The notes: a model not told the origin generated them from the sequence alone. Shown: positions 48,738 through 61,369, counted from the stretch's first letter. The stretch is DNA of 64,000 nt from Gymnothorax reevesii (GCA_029721435.1 CM056588.1:37775430-37839429); one strand, 5' to 3'. Translations and numbers: made by a program.

Positions 48738-48846
48738 CATGACCATCTCACTGGTGAGGGAGTTGGCGAGGTCGGACACAGAGGAGTGACCGTCAGCGTC
48801 AGGCGGATGGCCCTTCGGACTGTTTCCCGGTTTGTTACCCCCAGCC
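48738..48846 (-). CDS. syt7: syt7 linker exon (SSVSDLxNSLTSEM)
   Basis: The minus strand shows a CTGTCCTCGCAG acceptor, one G completing a split codon, then 36 codons starting AGGNKPGNSPKGHPP and ending SSVSDLANSLTSEMVM, followed by a GTAAGC donor. SSVSDL.NSLTSEM is the conserved end of the syt7 linker immediately before LSPGS. The exon ends in phase 0, as the C2A exon requires, although 26.3 kb separate them. The preceding exon must end in phase 2 and was not found up to 64000. Fish-specific alternative linker exons in the intervening intron cannot be excluded. Confidence 0.92.
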
Positions 48847-49385
48847 CTGCGAGGACAGAGCACAGGGTCACTCAGGGGTCACGCTCAGGGTCAACCTCAT
48901 CCAATAGCGGCAGAGGGAGTAGCCAAGTGGCGATTTTCTCCTGCCCTGAGTGAGTGAGACGTAGCATGACACTGGCTGAACACACATGGGACCAGAACCA
49001 GCAGAACAAAATACCTGAGCTCGTCCATTTCACCTGAAAACCACAGATGAGAACTAAAAAAATCTGGGAGCAGAATTTTTGTCTGTTTTGTCCAAATATC
49101 TTTAGTACCTTGTGAACCGCCACACAATTGCAGAGAGGATTGTGCCGTAATATTTTGAGTCGAAAAACATCAGCCTCACATATTATTCACATATCCTTAA
49201 CCTAATTGGACCACTGCATACTCAGCATTTTCCGAACGATGTATGATGGGAATCAGTAGTCACTATGAACATATTGACACCATTAAGAAGAGGCTGTGCT
49301 GACGCAGAGTGCCGTCATCAAAATGCCAGAGGTTGTCAATCGCACCCATTGGAGAACATATGCTACATACTGTGTGTCACTCTAA

Positions 49386-50050
49386 AGCCCAACGCCCACT
49401 GGAAGCGTGAGACGCGCGTCAAAAAATTGGCTACATTACTTTCAATAAAGCAACGCCCACTTTCGCCACTGCTCAATTTTTACTATTCGCCACTGCTGAA
49501 TTTCTGAAGCATCAACACAATAAAAACGCATTTGTCTTTTAGATTATTTAACTATTTCGCCTTGTCATGATTAGTCACACGTTTAGCGGCAACCTCACAT
49601 GCAGTTATCAACCTGCTTTTTAACCAAGTTGCAGTTTTGAAAGGAAATCCGTTATTTTGCGGGAATTTAAGTCATCACGCAATCGACAGTTAGACGGTAC
49701 CTAACTCAAGGTACACTGATGAGAACTTTACACTGCTAAGTTAGCTAGCTAGCTAATTCGTTGCTGGGTAAAGTAAAATGAATCATAATCTTAATTTACT
49801 TGAGGTCTAAATTTAGGAGGAAAATTATGCCTATTTATAACGTATAGTGCATAGTAACCTGACCGTCGCACTTCGCAATCACTTAAAATAAGCTTGATCG
49901 GTAGGCTCCGGTAACCCCCCCCCCCACATTAAATGTTGTCCTGTTTAATATTTTGAGATTGACACTCACACGCAGCTGAGTCTTTCAGTGGCTGTTTAAA
50001 AGTGTCAAGGCAACGTTCGAAGTTGCTTCGCGGCCAGTGGGCGTTGGGCT
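49386..50050. mobile_element. 665-bp Harbinger-like MITE, TSD taa
   Basis: Perfect 17-bp terminal inverted repeats, agcccaacgcccactgg at left and its complement at right, flanked by taa at 49383-49385 and 50051-50053. A 3-bp TWA target duplication points to PIF/Harbinger. The interior contains 'ttagctagctagctaatt' and a C9 run, with no coding capacity. Confidence 0.8.
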
Positions 50051-50053
50051 TAA

Positions 50054-50800
50054 GGGTCACAATGGCGCTGAAGTTAAACTGGAATCTTCCCTAGTAAAAT
50101 TCTGTGAAAAAAATGCTATATTATGAAACATGGCTCATCTCTTCCGCTTAACTTTCAAACCAACCTTAATTATTTCAGAACTTCAGCATGGCACTGTAAT
50201 GGTAATAAATGCATTACCCAGCAAAAGATGTTTTTGCTGTACTTAAACTTGCGGCCGGGCATATGTGGGAACCCAACCTGTTCTGGTTGCTAAATTCTTC
50301 TTCTGTTTGCTAGCTTGTTGTTGTTTTTTTGGCTTTGTAGTTTTGTTTCCTAATTTGTGGTTTCGATGTGTCATTTTGTTTTTGTAAGTGTTTTACACTT
50401 CAGGGCCACTGTAAAGTGTTCTGAAACGCCTTCTTTAAATAATGTTTGTTGGCAGCCCTTTGGCTGTGTGATAATATTAAGTAACCTGGCAGTAGGGAGA
50501 AGAACATTCCAAAAGCTGGCATTCCGGGCAACCTACTTCTAATTCTATTTTTGAACAGGCATTATTCAGAGCCTACATGTGTAAGAGCCAGGCTTGTATA
50601 TTTCCAGTGTACATCTACAGTGGCAGACAACCACCCGCCATCTAATAAAAGCACATTTTAGGCTGCATAGTTCTTTGGTTACTCCAATCAGATTCCTCAT
50701 CACATCTGAACTGTGCCTCCTGAGGAGTCTAACTGAGCTGAGAAGTCTAATTCTTTGATACGCTGCTATGCAAACAAATAATTTTTTGAGCATTTTCTTT
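50054..50800. other. syt7 upstream intron, nothing recognised
   Basis: AT-rich intronic sequence without identified exons or element ends. Confidence 0.45.
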
Positions 50801-50814
50801 TTCCTGTGTGTATA

Positions 50815-51068
50815 CACATGTACACCAGTGAGCACACTCCCACACACACATACACTTGCACACATGCATGTGCATGCACATACACACATAAGCACACAGA
50901 GTTGTACACCTACACATACACACACCTAAAGCACACAGCACACACATGCACACACACATATGCATGTGCACACACATACGAATACAAGCTCATACACACA
51001 CATATACCCACACATACACACACCTATGCACTCACATATCATGCACACACACACACACACATGCACAC
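50815..51068. repeat. (CA)n-rich microsatellite
   Basis: CACACA, CATACA and GCACA units over about 250 bp. Confidence 0.88.
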
Positions 51069-54000
51069 TGCTTCCCGATTGCGGGTTCTGACATTATTAG
51101 ACTTGCATTATTCCTGGATAATTTTATATTCAGGTTCATTAGCACACACAAAATTAGTCAGGTATTAAATATATACTTTGGGCGTGATTGTTGATGACCA
51201 AGAAAACTAAGCAATCAAACTTGGATGGACTGAAAAACCCAATGCAACACTGACCTCCCACTGGCTTGGAGGTGTCTTATGAACTGTCTTGAAAAAGTAG
51301 ATACAATGAAGAGAATAATGGCAACAGGATAGCAGTAGACAGAGCGGCTTACGACTGTATTTGTGACACAGCTAATGTACCGAACCCAAATGGAAAACAA
51401 CCCACTTCCCTGGGACGGTTAGCTGTAAAACGGACTTAAATTAGGCCACAGATCTTTGAACAGGGACAGACTTTTACAGGAATGGATATTAGTCGGTTAT
51501 AAAACATAAATATAAAAAACTAAAGCTAAAAGAAAAGGGAAAATGACTATTATTTGTGATGTAGCACAACATAGAAAGAGTAACGACAACAACAGCAACA
51601 AAAATAACATCAAAAACATACTGAGAACAGTAAGAAGCAGTGGTTAACAACTGTAAGAAAGAGAAGGAGAGTGAGGCTGAGATTTAATCAATAGATATGT
51701 ACTCAGCTTTCAGTCACAAAGTACAATAGTTTGCTTAAATTATGGACATTCCATATATACAGGCCAGAGTTTGAGTTTGAGAGATATGCAGAGAGCAAAA
51801 AAAAGTGAGAAAGCGAGATAGAGCCCTCCTTAGAACAAGATTAGATTTCAATGGTTAAAACAATGATACAAATTACACTCAATTTTCAATACAACAGTCA
51901 AGGCACATTGAAATGTGAGACATGAACAGGCTATTAGTGCCGAGTCACAGCCATAGAAAAGAGCATAGGCGAAATAAGCCGACACACAATGGAGAAGGCA
52001 CAGTGAGAGAATGAGAGAGAGAGTTATCTGTGTTAAGGGGAAACTCAGCAGATTATTAGCACGGACAAAAACTGAGATCAAACATTTTGACATAAAATGG
52101 TCGCAAGAAACGGACAGACACCAGTGCATAGGACATTTTTAAAACCGAGCTGCAGGAATGAGAAAGGAAGACGGTAAGAAAAGCCTGAAATACAAGTCCA
52201 AACATTCAGTCCAAAAAAAAAAAAGAAGCCCAGTCAAGATGTGTACACACAGGCTGTTGAAGGAACAAACAGAGAGAATGGCAGGAATTTGAACATTTAT
52301 TTAAGAGAGGACCCAGAAGAATGAACTCAATATACAGGAGAATACACACGACCAAAAACAAACAAACGATCGTGAAAACTATCAAAGACAATCAGAGGCA
52401 AAGCCATGGACAATATAGCTGAGTTTGGAGAGACGAGAACAAGACAAAGAGGTTAAACTGGTGAAGGCAACAGTGAGTCAGGGGTTACATAAACATAACA
52501 TGGAGATGCAGAGTGACATTAGAGATGGCAAACTATGCAGGACTGTTTGGGGATCACTGCAGCACCATAAACTGAACAAACACAGGACCTTGGTGTTCTC
52601 GATCCATCCTTCAGTTCCCATACCTTTAAACATCGAAAAGAATCACAAAAAGATAACTGTGCAAGATATACAATTTAGAAGTGGCGCAGTGTGTCCATGT
52701 GTCGTACATGGACTCTAAATTGTCATGTTCTGCTCTGACTGCTCTGGCCTGCTGCAGATGAGACTGTGTTGTGTAGGGCGTACTTATGTGAAAGGGATAT
52801 AGAGAGTGTTTAAGGACATGATTATTGGGACTGTGTTGGGGCAGTGCATTTTTATGAAAATACAACAAACATTCAAGAACATGAATGTTTGGATTAGTCG
52901 GCTGTAGTGCCAATGCTTGAGGGTTGACTGAGTGTTTAAGAATGTTGGGTCTGTGAGGGCCAGGGGGCTCTACTTTGAGGGGAAATGCAAAACTAAACAC
53001 TTGCTACAGCTACTCTTTTCGTCTTTCTGTCTGTCAGTTTGATGCTTTGTGGTTTTCATAAGTGGTACAGGATAGGGGAGCAAAGTAATGAAATTCATTC
53101 AATCGGCACAAAGATAATTCACACAGTTAAATGGGCAACAAATAATACGTGCTGGTTTGCTGGGAAAATGTGAACAGAGACAGACAGACAGACATCCAAC
53201 TGCAACTAGGCAGACAGACAAATGGACAATCCAAGTTCATCTCTCAGCAAGAGGAGGAAATGACACAAACAGAGGAGACACTTCTGTCAGTTGTGAGATT
53301 CACAGCAATGACTGGATGACTAACCAAAAGAAACGGCACAATGTCAAGTCCAAACCAAAAGGAAAACAAGACAGGACATCCTCGGAGAATGTTTATTTTT
53401 TTGGGCGGAGCTGATGATTGTATGGGTGGGCCCAAATGTAAAGTAGGAGCGGTTATTGCAGACAGGGTTAAATACGAAGAAATGTGGGACTGTAAAATGA
53501 TGTAGGAGGAGCTATATAAAAGTAGGAGGGGCAAAGAACAATAAAAGGTAAAAACAGGGGCAAAAAAAAGGCAATTTCCAGCAGAAATTTTGGTGGTGGC
53601 TGTGTACCAACAATATTACAGACGGTCAACTCCAGTCCTGATGGCTTTTGGAGTGTCCTTTCAAACAGTGTCCAATTAATGCCACATGAACAATGTCTGT
53701 TAATTCATTATCCAATCAGTAAATTACATTAATTACTTGCAGGAAACACGCCAAAATCCAGCAGGACTGGAGTTGCCTGCACCTGATCTACTGATGGGGG
53801 GAGAACACTGCAAAATTTTAAACTCTCAGCATACCCCATGCTGGTAACGAAGCTCCAGCCAAATGAATAGGACAGTGCCAAATGTCTGGCATTAATCCAA
53901 AACAACAGGAAATGCAGTGGAGACCCCACCTGCAGTGCCTCTTTGTTGCAGGATGCCAGTGACTGGCAGTGCGTGAGGACAGAATGCGCATCCTAAGACC

Positions 54001-56220
54001 TGCACGCCTAAGAAACCAGCGGTAGAAACTGTGGGGGTCGGAGAGTAAAAGTCCTGCTGCTCGCTTTTCCTGCCAATCAGGTCAGCAAGCCGATGTCACA
54101 GATTACTTACACCTCCAGGCTGCGTAATTGTGCAAATCGAAAAAATCAAGGAGATAGGAACAAAATATTGAGGAGAGCCCAGTGAAGTTTTACGTTCTGA
54201 GCTCAGATTTTCCACCTCTGAAACCGACCAACTTCAACTACTCAACAACAAACTGCAATCAAGGCGAGACTGCTTCATCCAAGAATGTTTTCCTTCCCAA
54301 GTGGATCCAAAAACCTCTCAATGCTTCAATCTTCTACCACATAAGCAACTAACCAGGATTTTATAATCTTGCATTATCTCGCATTTTTATTCGAACTGTG
54401 TTTATTTATAGACAAATGCCACTGCTTATTTTTGTGGAAGTACAATAATAGCATTTTTACCTGAAATTTTTCTAAAGAAAAAACCCTTCTAGCCCAATCC
54501 GACCTCTAAATGCTCTGTGAACCTAATTGCATGTAGCAAAATGGGAACCCCACTGTTTATCATCATCTGAGTCTAATTTGGGGCAATTTTTGTAGATTCC
54601 TGGGACAATGTGATAATTTACTGACAAAAATTACAATCTGCCACTAATGGGAGGGATGACCATAATACAGATAAGGAAACTTCCAAAGAGAAAATGGAGT
54701 CCCTGGCTATGTTAAATAATAGTAATCGAGAATGATTCATTGCTCCTCGAGTCCGGGAGAGAATAAGCGGTCGATGACTCATGACATCATTTCGGAGAGG
54801 GCAGAATGGAAGTGACTAGCCTGGTGAGGGAGGGTGTGCAGGTGACGGTATTCAATTGCCAGCGACATGCAACAAAAACCTTTGTACAGGACAGTACATG
54901 CATCTTTTCGCCTCAGAAGGGCTAGTTCAGTGGACTGCATATCGTCATGCTTCACTGTAAAACATGATAGCCCCATTCAGTTATATCAACTTTTTCTTCT
55001 CTTAAACTCTACTTGTCGTAGTTCATACATTTTCCAAAGTTAAGTTAAAATTTTCCATTGTCTTGAGCAATTGCTAGTCGAAATAACGCTTATCTTCAAG
55101 TTGAGTAAACTCACATTCTTAAGGCAGTCGGTAAACTTTCATCTTTACGTTTAACCTGCTTGAAATGTACTACACAGTCTACACGCATTAAAAAAAATAG
55201 TGACTATTTCATCGCTGTCCCACAAGTTACTGATTGTCACGTCATGCTTTGTTCATTTATTATCATAAATGAATACACATGCTAGTCAAGACCTCAACTT
55301 GCGCAGTAGTTGCTCGCCAAAATGGGTTCTCATAAGTGTCAGAGAAACTTTAACTTCCTTTAACCCTTTGAGCGCTGAATAAATTTTCAAGGAATTAAAA
55401 ATGTAATTATCCTTGTGGGAGCTCTTTTAAACAAGTTGCCACAAGATAAGTTTTCAACAGCTCTTGTTTTGATATCTTACACCATTGGGCAAGTATGGTT
55501 GCCTATGCCGCTCAAAGGGTTAACCTGGATTTTCAACTCTGAGGGCTCACCTCAAACAGAGCCAAATAGACAGATCTGCAGTAAAAGCCATGTTGATTTT
55601 GGGCTGCTGTCTGCTAGTTTCATAAAAAGCTCATATTGTGTGGCATTGTACCTTCAACTGCAATTACCCAGCCCATACAATGCATGTACTGTGTGGGTCT
55701 AAGTTAGTGATGCATCACAGTCAAATTTATTTGACAGTACAGTGACAATGCTTGGCTGCACATTGTTGCACCTGTACAACTGCCAAACAAAGATGGGGGT
55801 AACAGGGGATTCTACAAACTCACCAGATAATCAACTCCAAACTGTTTAATATAAAGGTTCTGCCTTCCTACCAATAAAGTTAAGAAATTTTTATTTGATG
55901 CATCTTCTGAACATTCATTAGTGGGTCTGTAAATATTTCATAATATGGTGATAGGCATTCAGTCCTGTAATGTAACAAGTAAATTTCAAATAATAATAAA
56001 AAAAATAATAATGATAATAACTTTTTTGCAGGCCACCTTTCAGACAGTATGCAACAATAAACAACAAAAATAATTAAAGACAAGAAATAAAACTAGGATT
56101 GTAGTAAATTATGCAGGTTAAAACATAAAATAAGTTTAAGAAAAAAATAAATATAAATTAGAAAATAAAAAATGATGAATGTTGAAAATTTATATAAAAT
56201 AATAATAATAATGAAAAAAC
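51069..56220. other. syt7 upstream intron, no supported gene
   Basis: No exon with syt7 linker similarity was found. The longest minus-strand frame (52626-53000, 124 codons) contains repeated 'NHVLKHSL'-like segments that come from a degenerate tandem repeat rather than a known domain. Short (TAA)n tracts lie at 55988-56020 and 56197-56213. Confidence 0.45.
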
Positions 56221-56794
56221 ATCCTGTAGTTGAGAACCAGGGAGGAAGAGTTAAGACAGGAGCTGATTATCTGTATGTTGGGCAGAATCTGTGCCGGTGT
56301 ATGGTACTGGAGTGGATGGGAGTGTAGAACTGAAGCAGAACATATTAAGTGGTGTCAAACACTCGCAGTACTCAACAGCCACCAGCAGGGGGCAGAGCAG
56401 GCACAACCCTCACATAAAAGCCTTCCCGTGGAAACGGCTGAGGAGGGGCAGTGAGCCAGGCGTGGAGGGAGGGTGGTGGGTGGGGCGTTTAGCAGACAGG
56501 CAGGGTCACAGAGAGCAGGGAGGCGGAGCAGGATATATGACAGGTACAGGTGGCAGCAGCGGGGGTCACCTGACACGCACACAGCCAATCACACGCAGAG
56601 CTAGGCTGGGGCCGCCCTGGGCTCACCGTAACCTGTGATACTATCCTGAGTTACCTGACCGAGGCTGCAGTGATCTCTGCAGGGGAGGGGAAGGGGGGCG
56701 CTACCTCCACTTCTGAGCTGGAGAGAAAATGCGAGAAAGAGAGAGGCCCATCTCCCCGAAAACCCGCAGCCAAGAGTACGCGCCCCAAATCACA

Positions 56795-58127
56795 TATACG
56801 CATATGCCCATACCCAGATACGCATGTGCACACAACCATACATACCATAAACATACATGTGTACTCACATACTTTTACAAAAACATACCCGTTTATGCTT
56901 ATATAAATACTAACCAATGGCGGTTGGTGAACTGGTGATAGGGGAGGCTCAAACCCATCCCTTGAAAATAATGATTGGTCATGACCTGTTTTCAATAATT
57001 AATTTAAATTACCATAAAAAAAGCTCCAAAAACTCTCAACATTATCAGGTGTGGTCGGTTTTCATTAATAATTCACACCTGTCAACTCTCAGGCATTCTG
57101 CATGAGTCTTAGTGGTATACGTTCCTCTGCTGTAGTCAGCAATTATTCAATCAACGCATGTGTAAGAGATTCTCGCAAAGAACTGAAGTCCTTCTGCATA
57201 GCGGTTTATCAGTTTCACCTGCATTATGACTTCGGACTTCTCACACTTTTCTTTACTCAGGTGTTGGAAGCAATGGTCGTGTTTCATTATTGTTTAAATA
57301 GTTTAAATGAAATAAGATCATTAGAAACGTCTTTATGCAATTCTTATTTCATTTAAACAGTTTAAACGATCATGAAACGCACTCATTTCTACCAACTCCT
57401 GAGTAAAGAAAAGTCCGGAGTCATAAAACGGGTGAAACTGATAAACCTCCATGCACGATGATTGAATAATTTTTGACTACAGTAGGGGAACATAAATATA
57501 CCACTAAAACTCATGCGGAATGCCTGAGAGTTGACAGGTGTGAGTTATTAATGAAAACTGACCACACCTGATAATGTTGAGAGTTTTTCGGAGCTTTTTT
57601 AATGGTAATTTAAATGAATGATTGAAAGCAGGTCATGACCAATCATCAGTTTGAAGAGATAGGCTTGAGCTTCCCCTATTGCCAGTTCACCAGCTGCCAC
57701 TGATACTAACATATCTGCATACATGAATACTCATACCCATATGCACAGGTATGCATACTCGCAAATCAGCATGCATGAATACATATACCCATGTACATAT
57801 ACATACCATAAACATATATGTATACTCACATACTTTTATACAAACATACCCCAATACATATATATACATACTAACTTATTGGCAAACATGAATACACATA
57901 CCCATATACACACACAACATATGCATACTAACATTTCGGTATACAAAAATACACATCCCTTTACGCACATATACATACTAACATCAACATACATGAAAAC
58001 ACATATGCATATACACAGACATACATACTAACATATTGGGAAACATGAATACACAGACTCATATACCCACATAAACATACTAACATATCGGCATACATGA
58101 ATACACATACCCATTCCCCCACAAATG
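56795..58127. repeat. 'acatactaacatat...catgaatacaca' minisatellite
   Basis: Repeats built on 'catactaacatatcggcata', 'catgaatacaca' and 'tacccatat' occupy 56795-56914 and 57703-58127. They are split by a palindromic hAT MITE. Similar 'acatac' sequence resumes at 61370-61560 beyond the Tc1 elements, so one satellite region has taken several insertions. Confidence 0.75.
56915..57702. mobile_element. 788-bp palindromic hAT MITE with 8-bp TSD
   Basis: Nearly the whole element is an inverted repeat: left arm 56915-57316, spacer 57317-57342, right arm 57343-57702. The ends read caatggcggttggtgaactgg and, inverted, cagtggcagctggtgaactgg. Identical 8-bp repeats atactaac flank it at 56907-56914 and 57703-57710. 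The left arm is about 40 bp longer because of an internal insertion near 57165-57205. The CAGTGGC start and 8-bp TSD fit hAT. Single strands would fold into a very long hairpin. Confidence 0.9.
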
Positions 58128-58339
58128 CAACCCCTCTTCCAAAAAAGTTGGGATGCGGTGTAAAATGTAAATAAATACAGAATGTAAATATTTGCAAATC
58201 ATTTAAACTGAAAATGGCACAAGGTCATATCAGACATATCAGATGTTGAAACTGAGAAATTTAATTGTTTCTGAAAAAGTATAAGCTGATATTGATTTTG
58301 ATGCCAGCAACATCATACTTCATACTATAATTTGAGGAA

Positions 58340-58343
58340 CGTT

Positions 58344-58376
<33 letters not shown>

Positions 58377-58705
58377 TTTTGTTCCCCTACTCCTCCGAGG
58401 TCCTCTGACGGATCTTCACCAAATTTGGTGGGTCCATGTAGGTTGTCCCTGGAATTGTCCTTGAGGGGTTAGTTTTTTGAAAGGTCAAGGTCACTGGGGT
58501 CAAAGGTCAATTTTTCGCATCTCCCATCTCCCTGAACAGATTTTCATGAAAGTTGCTACGTGGACGTAGGTCGTCACAAGAAATGACCGCGAGCGGTCCG
58601 TTCCGTCAAAGGTCAAGGTCACGAGGGTCAAAGGTCACCGTATTCATGAAAGTTGGTAAGTGGACGTAGGTCGTCACAAGAAATTATTCTCGCCACGGGT
58701 AATTC
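58340..58705 (+). repeat. repeat block with duplicated AGGTCA-type motifs
   Basis: A (TCTG)n start is followed by two related subunits. Each holds TCAAGGTCA (58485-58493 and 58613-58621) and GGGTCAAAGGTCA (58497-58509 and 58625-58637). 'ttcatgaaagttg' and 'gtggacgtaggtcgtcacaa' occur in both. The first motif matches the ERR/SF-1 monomer site, the second a DR1 nuclear-receptor site. The block sits inside the older Tc1-type copy and is probably an insertion itself. Binding is not shown by sequence alone. Confidence 0.7.
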
Positions 58706-59782
58706 ACTAGTGTTTAATAAAAGTTGCAACAAGGAGTTATTCATCACTGTGTTGCATCACCTCCTCTTTTAACAACACTCACTAAGTTATACTTTAACTT
58801 ACGAATTAACCATTTTATTACAGCTCTTCAAATAAATATTGCTGCAAAAGACAGCCGCACATCTCGGCATTTTCTCGCTTGTATAGACTTATTTGAAATT
58901 GGCCTCATAGGAAACCATTCATTTTTATGAAGAAGTTGGGTGTATCAATATGGCGGCCGGGTGCTTCACTTTGCATAATGTAAATATGACGACATCAGCA
59001 ATCTAGTGTTCTAAATATACGTATCTATGGTCTGACCACAGGACAGTTTTCTACTTCACCTCTCTCAATCTAAAATGAGCTTAAGCCCAGAGAAGGCAGC
59101 AGCATTTCTGGATTTTGTTTAGATGTGGCTTAATGTTTACATGGGAAAGTTTTAACTTGCATTTGTAGATGCAGTGACTTACTCTGTTCACCAACATTAG
59201 TTTACAGATGTGTTCCTGAGCTAATGCAGTGATTTTCACAACAGAAACCTGACTTAATAGTTTCTTATGCAGTGCTGCCTGAGAGCCTGAAGCTCGTGGC
59301 CATTCAATACTTGTTTTTGAGATTTCTCTGGATTCTCAGTATCGTTAAATTATATTATGTATTATAGAGGAAAAAAAACCCAAATTCTTTGTAGTTATAA
59401 ATTTAAAAAATGTTACTCTTAAATTTTTGAACTATTTGCCCGTGCAGTCTTTTACAGTGTGGTGAAGCTCCTGCTGTCATTACTTCTGAAAGACTTTTAT
59501 ACCCAAATATGTTGCAGACTTGTTGCCAATTAGCCTAATTATGTAGCTGTGAGATGCTCCGCTACATGTATTTCTTTCGCTTAATATAACTTTTCCAGTC
59601 TGTAGTTGCCACTGTCCCAACTTTTAGAAACATATTTCTGACATCAAATTCAAAATGAGCAGATATTTTTCGAAAAACAATAACATTTCTCAGTTTTAAC
59701 ATCTAATTATGTTGTCTTTGTACTATTTTCAGTAAAATGTAAGGTTTAAGTGATTTGCAAATCATTGCATTATTTTCTTTTA

Positions 59783-61327
59783 CAACCCCAATTCCGAAAT
59801 AGTTGGGACAAAGTGTAAATTGTGAATAAAATCAAAATGCAATGACTTTCAAATCACACCAGCCAGTATTTTATTCACAGTAGAACAGAGATAACACAGC
59901 AAACGTTGAAACTGAGAAATTTTACAATTTTATCCACAATATGAGCTCATTTCAAATTTGATGGCTGCTACAGGTCTCAAAGGGACAGGGGCCCGTTTAC
60001 CATGGTGTAGCATCCCCTCTTCTTTTTAACACAAAGTAGAGACGTCTGGGCATTGAGGAGACAAGGTTCTTGAGTTTAGCCATTGGAATTTGATCCCACT
60101 CTTGTTTAATACAGGCCTCCTGCTGCTGGAGAGTTTTGGGTCTCCTTTAATGGACTTTTCAGGTAATTATGCGCCAAATGTTCTCAATCAATGAAAGATC
60201 AGGACTGCAGGCAGGCCAGTTCAGCACACGGACTCTTCTACTACGAAGCCATGCTGTTGTAATAGCTGCAGTATGTGGTTTTGCATTGTTCTGCTGAAAT
60301 GCAAAATGCCTTCCCAGGAATAGATGTTGTCTGGAGGGGAGCATATGTTGCTCTAAAACCTTTATATACCTTTCAGTATTCATGGTGCTTTTTAAAACAT
60401 GCAAGGGTCCCACAAAATATGCACTAATGCATCCACATACCATCAGAGATGCTGGCTTTTGAACTGACCGCTGATAACAGGAGAGGTAGTCATTCTCCTC
60501 TTTGGCCTTGAGGACACGGCGCCCATGATTTCCTACAAGAATGTCAAATTTGGTCTCATCTGACCACAGGACACTTTGCCACAGTCCATTTTAAATGAGC
60601 CTTGGCCCACAGAATTTGATACTGTTTTAGGTGGCATCTGTGGATGGCACGGCACACTGTGTTTACAGACCGTGGTTTCTTGAAGTATTCCTGGGCCCAT
60701 TTAGTATATCAATGACAGAATCATGCCAGTGAGTGATGCAGTGGTGTCTGAGGGCCCGAAGATCATGGGCATCCAGTAAAGGTCTTCGGCCTTGCCCCTT
60801 GTGCACAAAGATTTTTCCAGTTTCCCTGAAACTTTTGGTGATGTTATGCACTGTCGATGATGAGACCTTCAAAGCCTTTGCAATTTGACGTTGAGGAACA
60901 TTGTTTTTAAAGTATTCCACAATTTTTTTATGCAAGACTTCACAGGTTGAAAAGCCTCTGACCATCTTTACTCCTGAGAGACTCAGCCTCTCTAAGACAT
61001 CCCTTTTATGGCCAATCATGTTACACACCTGATGCCAGTTAATGTAATTACTTGCTAAATGTTCTTTCAGCTGATTCTCTTATATATTAATTGCTTTTTC
61101 AGCCCTTTTTTCCCTATGTCCCAACTTTTTTGAGACCTGTTGCAGCCATAAAATTAGAAATGAACTAATTTTGTGGATAAAAATGTAAAATGTCTCAGTT
61201 TCAACACTTGAAATGTTATCTATGTTCTATTGTAAATAACACATTGGCTCACATGATCTGATAGTCATTACATTTTGATTTTATTCACAATTTACACTTT
61301 GTCCCAACTATTTCGGAATAGGGGTTG
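59783..61327 (-). mobile_element. Tc1/mariner element copy 2, 1545 bp, nested
   Basis: The termini (caaccccaattccgaaatag, inverse at right) and 'aaaatcaaaatgcaatgact' subterminal repeats match copy 1. TA flanks it at 59781-59782 and 61328-61329. The target was the right end of a related, older element. Confidence 0.9.
60159..61028 (-). pseudogene. Tc1-type transposase, copy 2, broken
   Basis: The N-terminus at 61028-60663 reads LERLSLSGVKMVRGFSTCE, then NNVPQRQIAKALKVSSSTVH and GQGRRPLLDAHDLRALRHH, before frame loss. The DDE half survives at 60443-60159 ([39 protein letters not shown]). The second catalytic position reads FQQNNAKPH, with Asn where the family has Asp. The middle part with the first Asp is shortened and frameshifted. 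Non-functional. Confidence 0.85.
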
Positions 61328-61369
61328 TACATTTGACAAAGCATTCCAGATTTTTTGGAAATGGTGTTA

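Larger units (their letters stand above)
58128..61369 (-). mobile_element. older Tc1/mariner-type copy, interrupted
   Basis: The left end reads caacccctcttccaaaaaag and 'ttgggatgcggtgtaaaatg'. Its matching right end (gcattccagattttttggaa, then atggtgtta) is found only after the inserted copy at 59783-61327. Across the insertion the sequence 'tattttcttttacatttgac' joins at a TA. The interior has family segments ('ctgaccacaggacagttttc', 'cccagagaaggcagcagca') but no open transposase. A separate repeat block sits at 58340-58700. Confidence 0.75.

Noticed and set aside
52626..53000. Additional syt7 linker exon on the minus strand
   Set aside because: The frame consists of degenerate tandem segments and lacks syt7 linker residues and clear splice sites of the needed phase.
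56640..56700. Small syt7 exon after a TTCCCCTCCCCTGCAG-like acceptor on the minus strand
   Set aside because: The acceptor looks good, but the following 17 bp before a GTCAG give no match to the syt7 linker and the phase cannot be verified.
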